DNA of 48,042 nt from Ilumatobacter sp. (GCF_030065885.1 NZ_JASJCS010000032.1:1-48042), one strand, 5' to 3'; shown: positions 8,556 to 17,960, counted from the stretch's first letter. Numbers and translations: made by a program. Notes: a model not told the origin generated them from the sequence alone.

Positions 8556-8582
8556 GTTCAACTTGCAGCGGTGCAGTTGAAC
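8556..8582. repeat. Near-perfect inverted repeat
   Basis: GTTCAACTTGCA (8556-8567) and TGCAGTTGAAC (8572-8582) pair across a gcgg loop with one bulged base. It lies 18 nt beyond the stop of the minus-strand DinB-like gene. It could be a weak transcription terminator for that gene or a protein-binding palindrome; no T-run is present. Confidence 0.5.
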
Positions 8583-8599
8583 TCTGCGAGCGCTTGGGC

Positions 8600-9298
8600 T
8601 CAATTGTACTGAGCTGTGGAATCGGGCTCGGCACCGGTCAGGTCCCGGTCCTCGAGCTCCCAGGCGTGGTCGAGCATGTGCCAGGCACAGCGTCGGATCA
8701 GGAACTGCAACGCCCACGAGCGCGCTGGTTCACCGCGAGCGTGATGTTCGCGGATCGCATCGGCGAAGGCGTCGCGGTAGGCGCGCAGGGCCGTGGGGTC
8801 GTCCCTCGTCTCCAACGGCACCTTCACACCGACCTTCGGCGCGAACTCGTGGATCTCCGCGCCGTTCACGTGCTGGATGATCAGGTCCTTCTCCCGGCCT
8901 CCACCTCGCGGGCCCTTGCGAAGGTCGGACGACACGCGTGCCGCCGTGTCGTCGAAGGAGGTCCACGAGGCCCGAAGCAGCGCGAGCTTTCGGTCGAGCT
9001 CGGCTTCGGTCATGGGACCGCGTTCCGCCGTCGCGGCCCGTCCCGAGACACCGTAGTAGTCGGTCATGCCGATGCCCTCGACCTGCTCGACCACCTCGAG
9101 ATCACCCAGACGCCCGAACTCGTCACCGTAGCCAGCACGTTCGGCGACCTTGGCGAAGCGGTGTCGATAGGAATCCAGCACGGCCAGCACGTCGCCACCC
9201 AACTTGGTGCTGCGGTCCCACCCGGGCCAGTCGAAGGCGCTCGCCACCACACGCTTCTTCTTGCCACTCTCGAGCATCACCCGGACGGGTTCGGTCAT
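8600..9298 (-). CDS. DinB-like protein of unknown function
   Basis: 232 residues from the ATG at 9298, which has a ggttggg purine-rich site just upstream; the frame stays open further 5' but that part lacks coding character. The N-terminal half carries the conserved ASAFDWPGW stretch and the C-terminal half carries FLIRRCAWHMLDHAWELED, in which spaced His residues match the metal-binding helix of the DinB/mycothiol-dependent fold. This is a conserved actinobacterial hypothetical family. The enzyme reaction is not known. It is a single gene between remnants and the next operon. Confidence 0.7.
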   Translation of the reverse strand: MTEPVRVMLESGKKKRVVASAFDWPGWDRSTKLGGDVLAVLDSYRHRFAKVAERAGYGDEFGRLGDLEVVEQVEGIGMTDYYGVSGRAATAERGPMTEAELDRKLALLRASWTSFDDTAARVSSDLRKGPRGGGREKDLIIQHVNGAEIHEFAPKVGVKVPLETRDDPTALRAYRDAFADAIREHHARGEPARSWALQFLIRRCAWHMLDHAWELEDRDLTGAEPDSTAQYN

Positions 9299-9681
9299 GC
9301 CCAACCATACGGCTACCGACGAGCGCCGAACGGCGCACGCGTCGATCCAGTCCGACACCGGCACGCCCTCGTCGCCAGGCGCGAGCACTCGCGAACACGA
9401 GAACACGGCCCCCTCCGACGTGCGCCCATGGAGACGGGCGAGGCATACGGCGACCGCAATGACACCCCCGCTCGCAGGACTGATGCGTCGAACGCCCACC
9501 ATCCAGCACGAGCCTGCCGACAGCCTCCTCCACCACGTGATGGGACGCACCCGCACCGGCGTCGCGATCCCTTGCTGGTGTGCCGGTCGGGAGGCACAGT
9601 GCCAACGGCTCTTGCGGTTCTGCGCCGACGCTCTGATGATGGAGTCGGAGGGAAGTCCTCGCCGGGTGGAAGGAGATGGTC

Positions 9682-10176
9682 ATGAGCACACTGACCCCCG
9701 AGGCCCCCGCATCCGACCGCACCCGTCGTTCCCGCAAGTGGCTGGTGCCACTCGTTGCGACGCTCGCAGTGGTCGCTGTCGCCGTGGGCCTGTGGGGCGC
9801 CACGAGGTCCGACGAGGCCGACGATGAGGCGGTGGCAACCGAACTGGTCGACACGTGGATCCGCACCGGGAACGAGTGGACGGGTGACGAGCAGGACGCA
9901 GAGGAGCTTCGCTCGGTCTTCACGGACGACGCCCGGTTCGTGCTGAGGGCCGCGACCGTGACCCTGGATCAGCACATCGTCGCCATCGCGGCCGGTTGGC
10001 TGACGAACGCAGCCCGCGTCAGCGAGTTGACCCCCACAGGTGACGATGCGTTCACCTTCGTCATCGAGCTCGATCGAGGGGGCAGCCGGTGGACCGGCGA
10101 GCTCGAGGTCGAGCTGGACGGCGATCTGATCTCACGAGTCCAAGAACTCGAGGAGTACACCGAAGTCGTGTCGTAG
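9682..10176 (+). CDS. Membrane-anchored NTF2/SnoaL-like protein
   Basis: 164 residues from the second of two close ATGs, chosen because aaggag (9669-9674) is then correctly spaced; the ATG at 9676 would be too close. A cytoplasmic Arg-rich start is followed by one transmembrane helix (about 21-40). The outer domain (about 50-164) has the helix-then-beta-sheet pattern of NTF2/SnoaL-like Mce-associated proteins. No catalytic residue can be assigned. Monocistronic as far as visible. Confidence 0.65.
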   Translation: MSTLTPEAPASDRTRRSRKWLVPLVATLAVVAVAVGLWGATRSDEADDEAVATELVDTWIRTGNEWTGDEQDAEELRSVFTDDARFVLRAATVTLDQHIVAIAAGWLTNAARVSELTPTGDDAFTFVIELDRGGSRWTGELEVELDGDLISRVQELEEYTEVVS

Positions 10177-10228
10177 CCGGTGTCGCACTCGTGTGCGCGA
10201 AGTGGCGCGGCTCGGCGACCGTCCGGGC

Positions 10229-12655
10229 TCATCCGCGATCGAGCACGTCGATGGCGTAGTCGATGGCCCACGCCGGCGTTCGCGCGGCGCCCTCGGCCAG
10301 CCACGCCTCGACCGGGCCGGCGCCGACACGCTCGACCACCGTCTCGCGAGCGCTCACGAGACGTTCCGACTCGATGCCGTACGTCGACTTCACGTCCGGG
10401 TTCGACAGCGCGCCGAGCAGCACCATCGCCGGCTCGTCGTCGCCCGCTCTGACGAGCAGCCCGATCAGGTTGCGCAACGCCGTGATGCCGTGGGTGAGGC
10501 TGCGCGTCCTGCGGTAGTGGGCGAGCACGGGGACGAACGCGGCCATCGCCGCCTCCGTGTCGCCGGTCCTCGTCAGGGCGGCGAGCGTCGAGACCTGCGC
10601 AACGCTGACGACGAAGCGGCTCCCGACCGATGTGCCCAGCTCGACCGCTCGATCGAATCGTTCGATCGCCTCGGGTTCCCGCTCCGTGGCGGCGAGCACC
10701 TCGGCGTGTGCGTACGCGGCCCAGGCGGCGCTGGTCGGGCTCAAGGCGGCGCCGGTCTCGAGCAGGCCGAGCGCCTCGCCGGCGTCGTCGTGCCGCTCCC
10801 CGTAGAGGTGGGCCAGGATCACGCCCAGGGCACCGGCGATCCGGATCGACGAATCGCCGGTCCGCTCGCCGATCGCGATCAGGGACGATCCGTGCCGCAG
10901 CGTGGCGTCGACGTCGCCGGTGTACATCCCGACGTTGGCCAGCGTGTCGTGTGCGCTGGCGGCAACTCGAGGGTCGTCGCAGTCCTGCGCTGCTGCGGCG
11001 TGGCGAGCCGCTCGTTCGTAGTCGCCGCGGTTCGATGCGTCGGCGGCCAGTGCTGCGTGGGCGGCGAGGGGGACGTCCTGATCGGACGGGTACCGGTCGA
11101 CCAACTCCTGCGCCCATGCTGCCGGTTCGGTCCACTGCCGCTCGTGCGCGTAATGCAGCAAGCCTGCGGTCAGCTCGGCGGCGAGGAGCGGCTCGTGTCG
11201 CCGGGCCCACAGGTGCGCGAGCCGGATCTCGGCGACGAGTCCGTCGAGGCGCCTCGCGCTCGCCAGCTCGTCGGCCGTGCGCAGCGAGATGTCGCTCTGC
11301 GACACGACGTCGGCGACGTGATGGGCGTGTCGGGCGTCGACGTCAGCCGTCCGCCGCTTCGACGCGCTGGCGCGCACCGTGTCGAGCAGCCGGTAGCGGG
11401 TCGGCTGTTCGACCGCCTCGGCCACGACGAGTGACTTGTCGACGAGTGCGGCGAGCGGGCCGACGGACAACCCTGCCGCGTCGGCATCGACCACCGCCGC
11501 GATGTCGACGACCGGCACGGGCCCGGCGAACACCGAGAGTGTCGCGAGCAGCTCGCGCTCGTCCGCCTCCAGGAGATCCTCCGACCAGGCGATGAGCGCG
11601 CTGATCGTCCGGTGCCGGTCGTCGGCGGTTCGGTCGGTCGATCGGAGGAGGTCGAGGCGATCGGCGAGCACGTCGGCCAGGTCGGCGGCACCGATCGACG
11701 GGAGACGGGCGGCCGCCATCTCGATGGCGAGCGGGAGGCGGTCGACCGTACTCAGGATGCGGTCGATGCTCGTCTCGTCCTCGGACGCCCATGAGTACCC
11801 GGGCTGCACCGCCCGCGCCCGCTCGAGCAGGAGACGACGGGCCGGTTCGTCGCCGAGGGGAGCGACCGGCCAGAGCTGCTCGGCGTTGATGCCGAGCCGC
11901 TCGCGGCTGGTCGCGAGGAGACGGACGTTGCCGGCGGCGTCCACGATCTCGGCGATGATCCTGGTCGCCTCGTCGAGGACGTGCTCGCAGTTGTCGACGA
12001 CGACCAGTGCGTCCAGCTCGGCGATCGAGGCGATCAGCCCGTCCCCGTCCCCCGCATCGAGCAGCCCCGTGTCGCGTCGAAAGGCATGGACCACGCCGTG
12101 GTCGTCGCGGATCCGGGCGAGTCGCACCACCTTGACGCCGTCGGCGTGCCGGTCCCGTGCGGCTCGACCGATCTCGCGCGCCAGCGACGTCTTGCCGACG
12201 CCGCCCGGGCCGACGAGCGTGATCAGGCCCGCCGTGTCGAGCAGATCGACGATCGAGCGGATGTCGTCGTCACGCCCGAGCAAGCTGGTGACCACGACCG
12301 GGGATGCAGGCGATGCCGCGGTCTCGCCCGTGGCGGCGCCGGTTGCGGCGGCGGCGTCGACGTCGACGACGAACCGGTAGCCCCGCCCGCGGTAGTTCTT
12401 GACGACCCCCTGCCGGGCGCCGTCGTCCCCGACGGCCTGGCGAACCTCCTTGATGCGCGTGGTGAGGGCCGACTCCGACACGAACTGGTCGCCCCAGATC
12501 TCGTCGAGCAGCTCGGCCTTCGGCACCACGCGGTCCCGATGCGAGATCAGATACGCGAGCACGTCGAAGGCCTGCGGCTCGAGGTGCTGTTCGTGCCCGT
12601 CGCGCACGAGGCTTCGAGCGGCCACATCGACGGTGCACGAGCCGAACCGGAGCAT
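10229..12655 (-). CDS. Winged-helix / NB-ARC-like ATPase / TPR transcriptional regulator
   Basis: 808 residues from the ATG at 12655. Residues 1-97 are an OmpR-type winged helix ending in KNYRGRGYRF. A nucleotide-binding domain follows, with Walker A GPGGVGKTS (149-157) and Walker B LVVVDNCEH (217-225). The second half is helical with TPR-like repeats rich in paired Ala/Leu. The architecture matches SARP/AfsR-like STAND regulators that act as ligand-gated activators. The gene is divergent from the AOC-PhyH-methyltransferase operon, its likely target. The frame stays open far 5' of the chosen start but that part overlaps the divergent gene and is a shadow. Confidence 0.85.
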   Translation of the reverse strand: MLRFGSCTVDVAARSLVRDGHEQHLEPQAFDVLAYLISHRDRVVPKAELLDEIWGDQFVSESALTTRIKEVRQAVGDDGARQGVVKNYRGRGYRFVVDVDAAAATGAATGETAASPASPVVVTSLLGRDDDIRSIVDLLDTAGLITLVGPGGVGKTSLAREIGRAARDRHADGVKVVRLARIRDDHGVVHAFRRDTGLLDAGDGDGLIASIAELDALVVVDNCEHVLDEATRIIAEIVDAAGNVRLLATSRERLGINAEQLWPVAPLGDEPARRLLLERARAVQPGYSWASEDETSIDRILSTVDRLPLAIEMAAARLPSIGAADLADVLADRLDLLRSTDRTADDRHRTISALIAWSEDLLEADERELLATLSVFAGPVPVVDIAAVVDADAAGLSVGPLAALVDKSLVVAEAVEQPTRYRLLDTVRASASKRRTADVDARHAHHVADVVSQSDISLRTADELASARRLDGLVAEIRLAHLWARRHEPLLAAELTAGLLHYAHERQWTEPAAWAQELVDRYPSDQDVPLAAHAALAADASNRGDYERAARHAAAAQDCDDPRVAASAHDTLANVGMYTGDVDATLRHGSSLIAIGERTGDSSIRIAGALGVILAHLYGERHDDAGEALGLLETGAALSPTSAAWAAYAHAEVLAATEREPEAIERFDRAVELGTSVGSRFVVSVAQVSTLAALTRTGDTEAAMAAFVPVLAHYRRTRSLTHGITALRNLIGLLVRAGDDEPAMVLLGALSNPDVKSTYGIESERLVSARETVVERVGAGPVEAWLAEGAARTPAWAIDYAIDVLDRG

Positions 12656-12859
12656 GCCGACATTCTCGCCCGATCCGAGCGCGCCGTGCCGAGGCGTTCT
12701 CGCAACGGGCGGCCGAGCCGCTGGGCGATCTGCCGGGCGATCTCCAGCCAGTCCCCACGTGGCCCCCAAGCTCCTCAGCCGGCGGCTCCGCAGGATGGCT
12801 CGTGTTCGCCAGCAACCGCGAACGACAACCCACCCACACGTTTCACCAAGGAGCACACC
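12656..12859. promoter_or_regulatory. Divergent intergenic region with a direct repeat
   Basis: A 204-bp gap between the winged-helix regulator and the AOC-like gene. GGGCGATCT is repeated at 12723-12731 and 12735-12743, a 12-bp step that would suit tandem binding of a winged-helix protein. An aaggag ribosome-binding site precedes the rightward gene. No sure -35/-10 pair was found. Confidence 0.4.
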
Positions 12860-13447
12860 ATGTCCCCCCGCACCATCGCCGTCGGCGCTGCCGCCGTCGC
12901 AGCCCTCGGAGTCCTCGGCTTCGGCGTCGTGAACGCCGCTTCCGACGACCGCCCCGACGAGACCGCCGAACTCCTCGAGTTCGAAGTCGCCGAAGACGCG
13001 ACGCGCTTCGTCTTCGACGACGCACCGGTCTTCGACGACGGACTCCCGGCGTACGGCAACCCCTTCGTCACGCAGGGCTACATCTACGAGCCCGGCACCC
13101 TTGCAGACGGCGGCGGCGTCAACCCCGACGGCAGCCCGACCCATCCCGACGCGGTCATCGGCACCTGGACCTGTGAGGGCTTCCTCATCGGGGACGGCGC
13201 CCGCACCGAGTCGGGGCCCTGGGTCATCAGCACCCAGGTGTTCGACTTCGGCGAGTTCGACGGCGACGACATCGTCATCAGCCACGGCATCGAGACACCG
13301 GTCGTCGGCGAAGACGTCCAGCGGGCGATCATCGGTGGCACCGGCGAGCACGCGGGCGCCGTCGGCACCCAGACGCAGACCCTCGAGGCGTTCAACGACA
13401 GCGAGGGCGTCAACCTCACCGTCACGCTCGAGCCCGCCGAGAGCTGA
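12860..13447 (+). CDS. Secreted allene-oxide-cyclase-like barrel protein
   Basis: 195 residues with aaggag upstream of the ATG. A signal peptide (1 to about 27, VVNAAS) is followed by an acidic linker. From about residue 105 the sequence (GTWTCEGFLIGDG, STQVFDFG, AIIGGTGEHAGAVGTQ) matches the AOC/dirigent-like beta-barrel fold found in plant cyclases and in uncharacterised bacterial secreted proteins. The cyclase reaction itself should not be assumed. Its stop is 2 nt before the PhyH gene start, so the two are in one operon. Confidence 0.75.
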   Translation: MSPRTIAVGAAAVAALGVLGFGVVNAASDDRPDETAELLEFEVAEDATRFVFDDAPVFDDGLPAYGNPFVTQGYIYEPGTLADGGGVNPDGSPTHPDAVIGTWTCEGFLIGDGARTESGPWVISTQVFDFGEFDGDDIVISHGIETPVVGEDVQRAIIGGTGEHAGAVGTQTQTLEAFNDSEGVNLTVTLEPAES

Positions 13448-13449
13448 CC

Positions 13450-14361
13450 ATGGCCCCGTCACCGACCACCGGCGCGACCGTGCGCCCATGCGTACCGACG
13501 CTCCCGTCGACCGCACGCGTCGCCGACGTGAACACGGCGATCGACGAGGTCGGTGCCGTCATCGTCGCCGACCTCGTCGACCCCGCCGTTCTCGACCGGC
13601 TGCGCTCGGACCTCGCCCCCTGGGTCGAGCGCACGCCGGCCGGGAGCCGGTCGGGCGACCCCGAATGGGAGCTCTTCCACGGCCGCAACACGGTGCGCAT
13701 CAACGGCATCGCCGCGAAGAGCACGGCCTTCCTCGACGTCTGCCTCGACGAGACGGTCCTCGGAGTCGCCGACCGGCGGCTGATCCCCGAGGGCGGCTCG
13801 ACGCAGATCAGCGACACACAGTTGATCGCGATCGGACCGGGCGAGCCGGCCCAGTACCTGCACCGGGACCAGACCGGCTGGCCGTGGTTCAACGGCCTCC
13901 TCCCGGACGGCCCCGAGATCACCGTGATCGCCATGGTCGCAGTCACCGACTGCAGCGACGAGAACGGGGCCACCCGCGTCGTGCCGTACAGCCACCTCCG
14001 CCCCGACACCGACGACCTGTTCGATCCGGCCAACGCCGTCCCGGCCGAGATGTCAGCCGGGTCGGTCCTGTTCTTCAGCGGCAAGACGGTCCACGGCGGC
14101 GGCGCCAACCGAACGGTCGACGAGTGGCGATGCGCACTGCACCTGAGCTACCTCCTCGGATGGCTGCGACCGGAGGAAGCACACGCGTTCGCCCTGCCGC
14201 ATCCCGTCGCCGCTGCGCTCCCGCGCCGCGCCAAGGAGCTACTCGGATTCGCCGAGTACAACCCCGCGCCACACGGTGGCGGACGCCTCTGGCTCGTCGA
14301 CTTCGAGGATCCCGCACGGGTCCTCGAATCGGCGCACCGCGAACCCAACCCGCACCTCTGA
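13450..14361 (+). CDS. Phytanoyl-CoA dioxygenase (PhyH) family Fe(II)/2-oxoglutarate oxygenase
   Basis: 303 residues. The iron triad is visible as H138-x-D140 (LHRDQ) and H215 (VHGGGANR), with R227 a candidate 2-oxoglutarate contact. The double-stranded beta-helix core covers about 100-235. Such enzymes hydroxylate small molecules using O2 and 2-oxoglutarate. The substrate cannot be read from the sequence. The gene begins 2 nt after the AOC-like gene and is followed 46 nt later by a homocysteine methyltransferase, so they probably form one transcription unit. Confidence 0.85.
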   Translation: MAPSPTTGATVRPCVPTLPSTARVADVNTAIDEVGAVIVADLVDPAVLDRLRSDLAPWVERTPAGSRSGDPEWELFHGRNTVRINGIAAKSTAFLDVCLDETVLGVADRRLIPEGGSTQISDTQLIAIGPGEPAQYLHRDQTGWPWFNGLLPDGPEITVIAMVAVTDCSDENGATRVVPYSHLRPDTDDLFDPANAVPAEMSAGSVLFFSGKTVHGGGANRTVDEWRCALHLSYLLGWLRPEEAHAFALPHPVAAALPRRAKELLGFAEYNPAPHGGGRLWLVDFEDPARVLESAHREPNPHL

Positions 14362-14407
14362 CGTACCGACAACAGCAAACGATTCGACACCGAAAGGAAT
14401 CAACACC

Positions 14408-15364
14408 ATGACGTACCACCTGCCCCACCTCGACGGCCCCATCTTCCTCAGCGAGGCCGGGCTCGAGACCGACCTGCTCTTCCACCACGGCATCGACCTG
14501 CCGCACTTCGCCAGCTTCCCGCTGCTCGAGACCGCCGAGGGACGAAGCACGTTGAACGACTACTTCCAATCCGTCGTGGACATCGCCCGGCGTGACCGCA
14601 CCGGCGTCGTCCTCGAGACCCCGACCTGGCGAGCCAACCCCGACTGGGGCGACCTGCTGGGCTACTCCAGCGGCCGGCTCGCCCGAGCCAACCGCGACGC
14701 CGTCGCGTTCTTCGCGCAGCTCCGTGCCGCCAACGCCGACGTCGAGTTCGTCATCAGCGGCAACATCGGGCCCCGTGGCGACGGCTATGCCGTCAACGAC
14801 GCGATGAGCGCCGAGGAGGCCGCCGCCTACCACGCGCCGCAGATCCGATCGTTCGCCGAGGCGGGCGCGGATCTGGTGTCGGCGCTCACGATCAACTACG
14901 CCGCCGAGGCGATCGGCATCGTCGACGCCGCACGTGCCGCCGGCGTCCCCGTCGTCATCTCGTTCACGGTGGAGACCGATGGCGCGCTGCCATCCGGCCA
15001 GTCACTGGCAGACGCCATCGAGGAGGTCGACGCGGCCACGGACGGTGCCGCCGCCTACTTCATGGTGAACTGCGCCCACCCGTCGCACTTCGCCGAGATC
15101 TTCGACGCACGGGGTCCCTGGGATCGCGTTCGCGGCATCCGGGCGAACGCGTCCCGCATGAGCCACGAAGAGCTCGACAACGCCGAAGAGCTCGACCGCG
15201 GCGACGAGGTCGAGCTCGCCGCGGGCTACGCCGACCTCGCCGCGAAGCTGCCGAACCTCGCCGTGGTCGGCGGGTGCTGCGGCACCGATCTGCGCCACCT
15301 CGATCACATCAGCGCCACCGTCGCCGGCAGCCGACGGCCGGTCGCGCCCGCCGGCGCGACGTGA
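14408..15364 (+). CDS. Homocysteine S-methyltransferase family protein
   Basis: 318 residues, with aaagga upstream of the ATG. The zinc ligands of the family are C222 (VNCAHP), C290 and C291 (VGGCCGTD). The barrel starts with LSEAGLETDLLF, typical of the MHT1/MmuM branch that moves a methyl group from S-methylmethionine, SAM or a betaine-like donor to homocysteine. The neighbouring oxygenase and secreted barrel protein suggest methyl-donor salvage or a specialised pathway rather than housekeeping methionine synthesis. The true donor is unknown. Confidence 0.85.
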   Translation: MTYHLPHLDGPIFLSEAGLETDLLFHHGIDLPHFASFPLLETAEGRSTLNDYFQSVVDIARRDRTGVVLETPTWRANPDWGDLLGYSSGRLARANRDAVAFFAQLRAANADVEFVISGNIGPRGDGYAVNDAMSAEEAAAYHAPQIRSFAEAGADLVSALTINYAAEAIGIVDAARAAGVPVVISFTVETDGALPSGQSLADAIEEVDAATDGAAAYFMVNCAHPSHFAEIFDARGPWDRVRGIRANASRMSHEELDNAEELDRGDEVELAAGYADLAAKLPNLAVVGGCCGTDLRHLDHISATVAGSRRPVAPAGAT

Positions 15365-15566
15365 GCCCGACGTCGACGCGAGCCGTGGCCGGTGAGGCGC
15401 TCGCGGTTCACCTCCGTCGACCTGTCGCTCCACGGCGTCGCCGCCCGGTGGGTGCTCCCCGGCACCCCCGGGCGAGCGCGCCGTATCACGCGAGTCATCG
15501 ATCGCGATTGCGTGAGGACCAACGGACCTACCCGGACCACGACGTCGCAGTCATGATGGTCGCGCG

Positions 15567-15923
15567 ATGAACGCTCGTGGCACGGTTCGGGTCAAGGACA
15601 CGGACAAGACGAAGAACCTCGACGTTGCCGTCACCGGTGAGCTGTCGGTCGACGAGATGGAGGCCGTGCTCGACGAGGTCGCTTCGGCGCACGGGTTGCG
15701 GCTCTCCCATGTCACGACGCTGGGCAGGAAGCGCTACCCGGGCAACCGCCACTGGCACTTCACCCAGGACCCGCCCACGGGGGGCTGCCTCGACGTCACC
15801 TACTGGCCCGCGGGCCCGCTGATGTGGATCTCGATGCGGAACATCGAACCCGCCTGGGTCCACGAAGTGGGCCAGCGGCTCGGTCCAGCGCTCGAAGCGC
15901 GGCTGCTGGAACGTCACGGGTGA
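15567..15923 (+). CDS. Small conserved-looking protein of unknown function
   Basis: 118 residues, one domain, no signal or membrane segment. It reads TKNLDVAVTGELSVDEMEAVLDEVASAHGL at the start and RHWHFTQDPPTGGCLDVTYWP in the middle, with strong coding-type codon use. I do not recognise the family. It is convergent with the next gene, whose stop is 8 nt away. The 202-bp gap upstream (15365-15566) holds nothing I can identify. Confidence 0.6.
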   Translation: MNARGTVRVKDTDKTKNLDVAVTGELSVDEMEAVLDEVASAHGLRLSHVTTLGRKRYPGNRHWHFTQDPPTGGCLDVTYWPAGPLMWISMRNIEPAWVHEVGQRLGPALEARLLERHG

Positions 15924-15930
15924 GGATCGG

Positions 15931-16908
15931 TCAGTACGAGGCGTACCGTTCTCGGACGCGCGCAGCTGATCGGCCCGGGAGCGCGCCCGTGTCGAGCAGA
16001 TCCTCGAGCGTCGTGGATGTCCACGTGGACTCGTCGGTGAGCAACGCCCGGTAGCGGGCGCAGGCGTCGGCGACGTCGGCGTTGCCCGCTGGGTACACGA
16101 CGACGGCGCGGCCCCACGTCCAGCGTCCGCCCTCGTGCTGGAGCATCGACAGCAGGAGGAGGTGCTCGAGCCACATCACGCACAGGTCCGAGCGTTCCAG
16201 CAGCGCGTCGACGGCGCCCGGCGCGAACGCGCCGGAACGGCTGGCGACCTCGATGTACCGCCCGCGGTTCTCGGGGCGGGGGGTCTCGGCCTTGTTCCGC
16301 TCGTGGTACCTCACGCCGACGGCGACGATGCCGTCGCCGCCGTCGGGCAGGTCGAGGACGAACGCCGCTGCGAAGGCCCGCAGGCTGCTGAGGTAGCCAG
16401 GGTCGAGCCGTCCGGGGGAGTGGGCGAAGCGCACCTCGCTGACCCGACCGTGGGTCCCGGGGAGCCACCGGCGCAGGGCGTCGTCGGCCAGAGCCGCGTC
16501 GGCGGCGAGGTCGCCGAACAGGTTGAAGGCAAGCGCCTGCGACGAGAGCAGGTCGGCCCACAGCCGTTGATGATCGAAGCTCTGGTGCGGCTCGGGGTGC
16601 TCGGTCCGCCAGTGCGCCGCGTCGACGGCCGCCGGTGTGAGGAAGTTCGCGCCGGTCTCACGGGCGTACTCGAGCGGGAGGCGGCTGCCGACCTCGCGGA
16701 CCTTCCCGCCCGGCTTCGGCACGATCGGCTGGGTACCGATCGGATGCCCGTCCGCCTCGCGCCAGCGGGCCTGCTGCAGACGAGCGCGGCGGCGGAACGC
16801 GGTCATCGCCGGCCGGCGAGGCACGCGGTCGTCGGCCTCCCAGCAGTGCGCACCGAGCAGCTCGTCCTCGGTCGGCTCGGTCGTCGGCCCGGTCATCGGT
16901 TCGGCCAT
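15931..16908 (-). CDS. PGN_0703-family putative restriction endonuclease
   Basis: 325 residues. The central segment FDHQRLWADLLSSQALAFNLFGDL and the later WLEHLLLLSMLQHE are characteristic of the PGN_0703 family, annotated as putative restriction endonucleases. Acidic residues near RYIEVASRSGAF might belong to a nuclease core, but no clear PD-(D/E)xK is certain. No DNA methyltransferase or specificity gene is adjacent, so a classical restriction-modification role is not supported by context. Confidence 0.75.
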   Translation of the reverse strand: MAEPMTGPTTEPTEDELLGAHCWEADDRVPRRPAMTAFRRRARLQQARWREADGHPIGTQPIVPKPGGKVREVGSRLPLEYARETGANFLTPAAVDAAHWRTEHPEPHQSFDHQRLWADLLSSQALAFNLFGDLAADAALADDALRRWLPGTHGRVSEVRFAHSPGRLDPGYLSSLRAFAAAFVLDLPDGGDGIVAVGVRYHERNKAETPRPENRGRYIEVASRSGAFAPGAVDALLERSDLCVMWLEHLLLLSMLQHEGGRWTWGRAVVVYPAGNADVADACARYRALLTDESTWTSTTLEDLLDTGALPGRSAARVRERYASY

Positions 16909-16976
16909 CGCTGCGTGAACCTAGCCCTCGTCCGGATCGGCCAGGTTCCTGAAACTCGCGGCACGCAAGCCTCGCG

Positions 16977-17960
16977 TCAGCCGAGCTCGGCGAGGACGGC
17001 CTCGAAACCTGCTCGGTGCGCCGCGACGGTCTCGGGCGTCGCCGACCACGAGTCGATCTCGATCAGCATCGATGGGCGACCCGCTACGAACGCCGTCCAG
17101 CTCTCGCCGCCGCCGTGCTGCGTCACGCCCGACCGAGCCTCGACGCCCGAGGCCTCGGCCCACGCCCGTTCGAACGCCCGGTCGGTGTCGCCGATCGACG
17201 CCGCGTAGCCGTAGGGCTGGTGCACCCACACGACGAGGTCCGGCTCGAGCCGCTCGACGAGCGCGGTCAGCGCCTGCGTCTCGGGCTCGGAGATCGGACC
17301 GGGCCCGCCGTCGGACGCGCGCCAGTCCCAGCTGAAGTTGCGGTTCAGGTCGACGCTATTGCCGTTCCAGCGCGTGCCGGCGGCGACGCCGTCCGGGTTC
17401 GCCTCCGGGACGAGCCACACGTCGACGTCATCGGCGAGGTCGGCCTCGACGAACCCGCGAACCGTCGGCGGCGAGACCGGCTCGTTGCCGTGGAGCCCGC
17501 CGATCACGAGCACGGTTCGGCGCGGCGCTTCAACGGTGCGGACGAGCGCCCCGATGCTGCGGCCCTGGACCGACGTGCCGATCGCCTCGGTCGTCCAGCC
17601 AGCCGGCAGGGGCGGTGGCTCGATGTCGGACGGCGGCCGGATGTCGTAGATCGACGAGCCCGACGCCGCCTGCGGCGGCGCCGGCGCGGCGACGACCGGG
17701 ATGGTGGTGCTCGTTGTCGTGGATGTGGTGGTCGTCGTCGGGGTCGTCGTGGACGTTGTCGCCGCGCTCGTTGTCGTCGTCGCCGGCAGCGTGGTCGTCG
17801 TGACGGTGGTCGCCGGCTCGGGCACTGCGGACGTGCTGGGGAGGCGCGTGGATTCGTCGGTCGCCGGCGCGGCGTCGGCCCGAGTGCCGTCGGTCGTCGT
17901 CGCGCATCCGCTCAGGGCGAGCAGTGCGACTGCCGCCCACGCGGCGCACATCGTGCGCAT
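16977..17960 (-). CDS. M14-family zinc carboxypeptidase-like lipoprotein
   Basis: About 327 residues from the ATG at 17960; a GTG seven codons earlier has no ribosome-binding site. A lipoprotein signal ends in LSGC. A Thr-rich linker of about 75 residues, probably wall-spanning, follows. The peptidase domain has the metal motif GGLHGNEP (H and E), a substrate-binding NRN (DLNRNFSWDW), the distal metal His in WVHQPYG and the general base Glu in LIEIDSW. It probably trims peptides or peptidoglycan stems outside the membrane. Confidence 0.85.
   Translation of the reverse strand: MRTMCAAWAAVALLALSGCATTTDGTRADAAPATDESTRLPSTSAVPEPATTVTTTTLPATTTTSAATTSTTTPTTTTTSTTTSTTIPVVAAPAPPQAASGSSIYDIRPPSDIEPPPLPAGWTTEAIGTSVQGRSIGALVRTVEAPRRTVLVIGGLHGNEPVSPPTVRGFVEADLADDVDVWLVPEANPDGVAAGTRWNGNSVDLNRNFSWDWRASDGGPGPISEPETQALTALVERLEPDLVVWVHQPYGYAASIGDTDRAFERAWAEASGVEARSGVTQHGGGESWTAFVAGRPSMLIEIDSWSATPETVAAHRAGFEAVLAELG

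Noticed and set aside
10229..13516. A 1095-residue regulator starting near 13516
   Set aside because: The N-terminal 287 codons are antisense to the AOC-like gene, which has its own signal peptide and ribosome-binding site.
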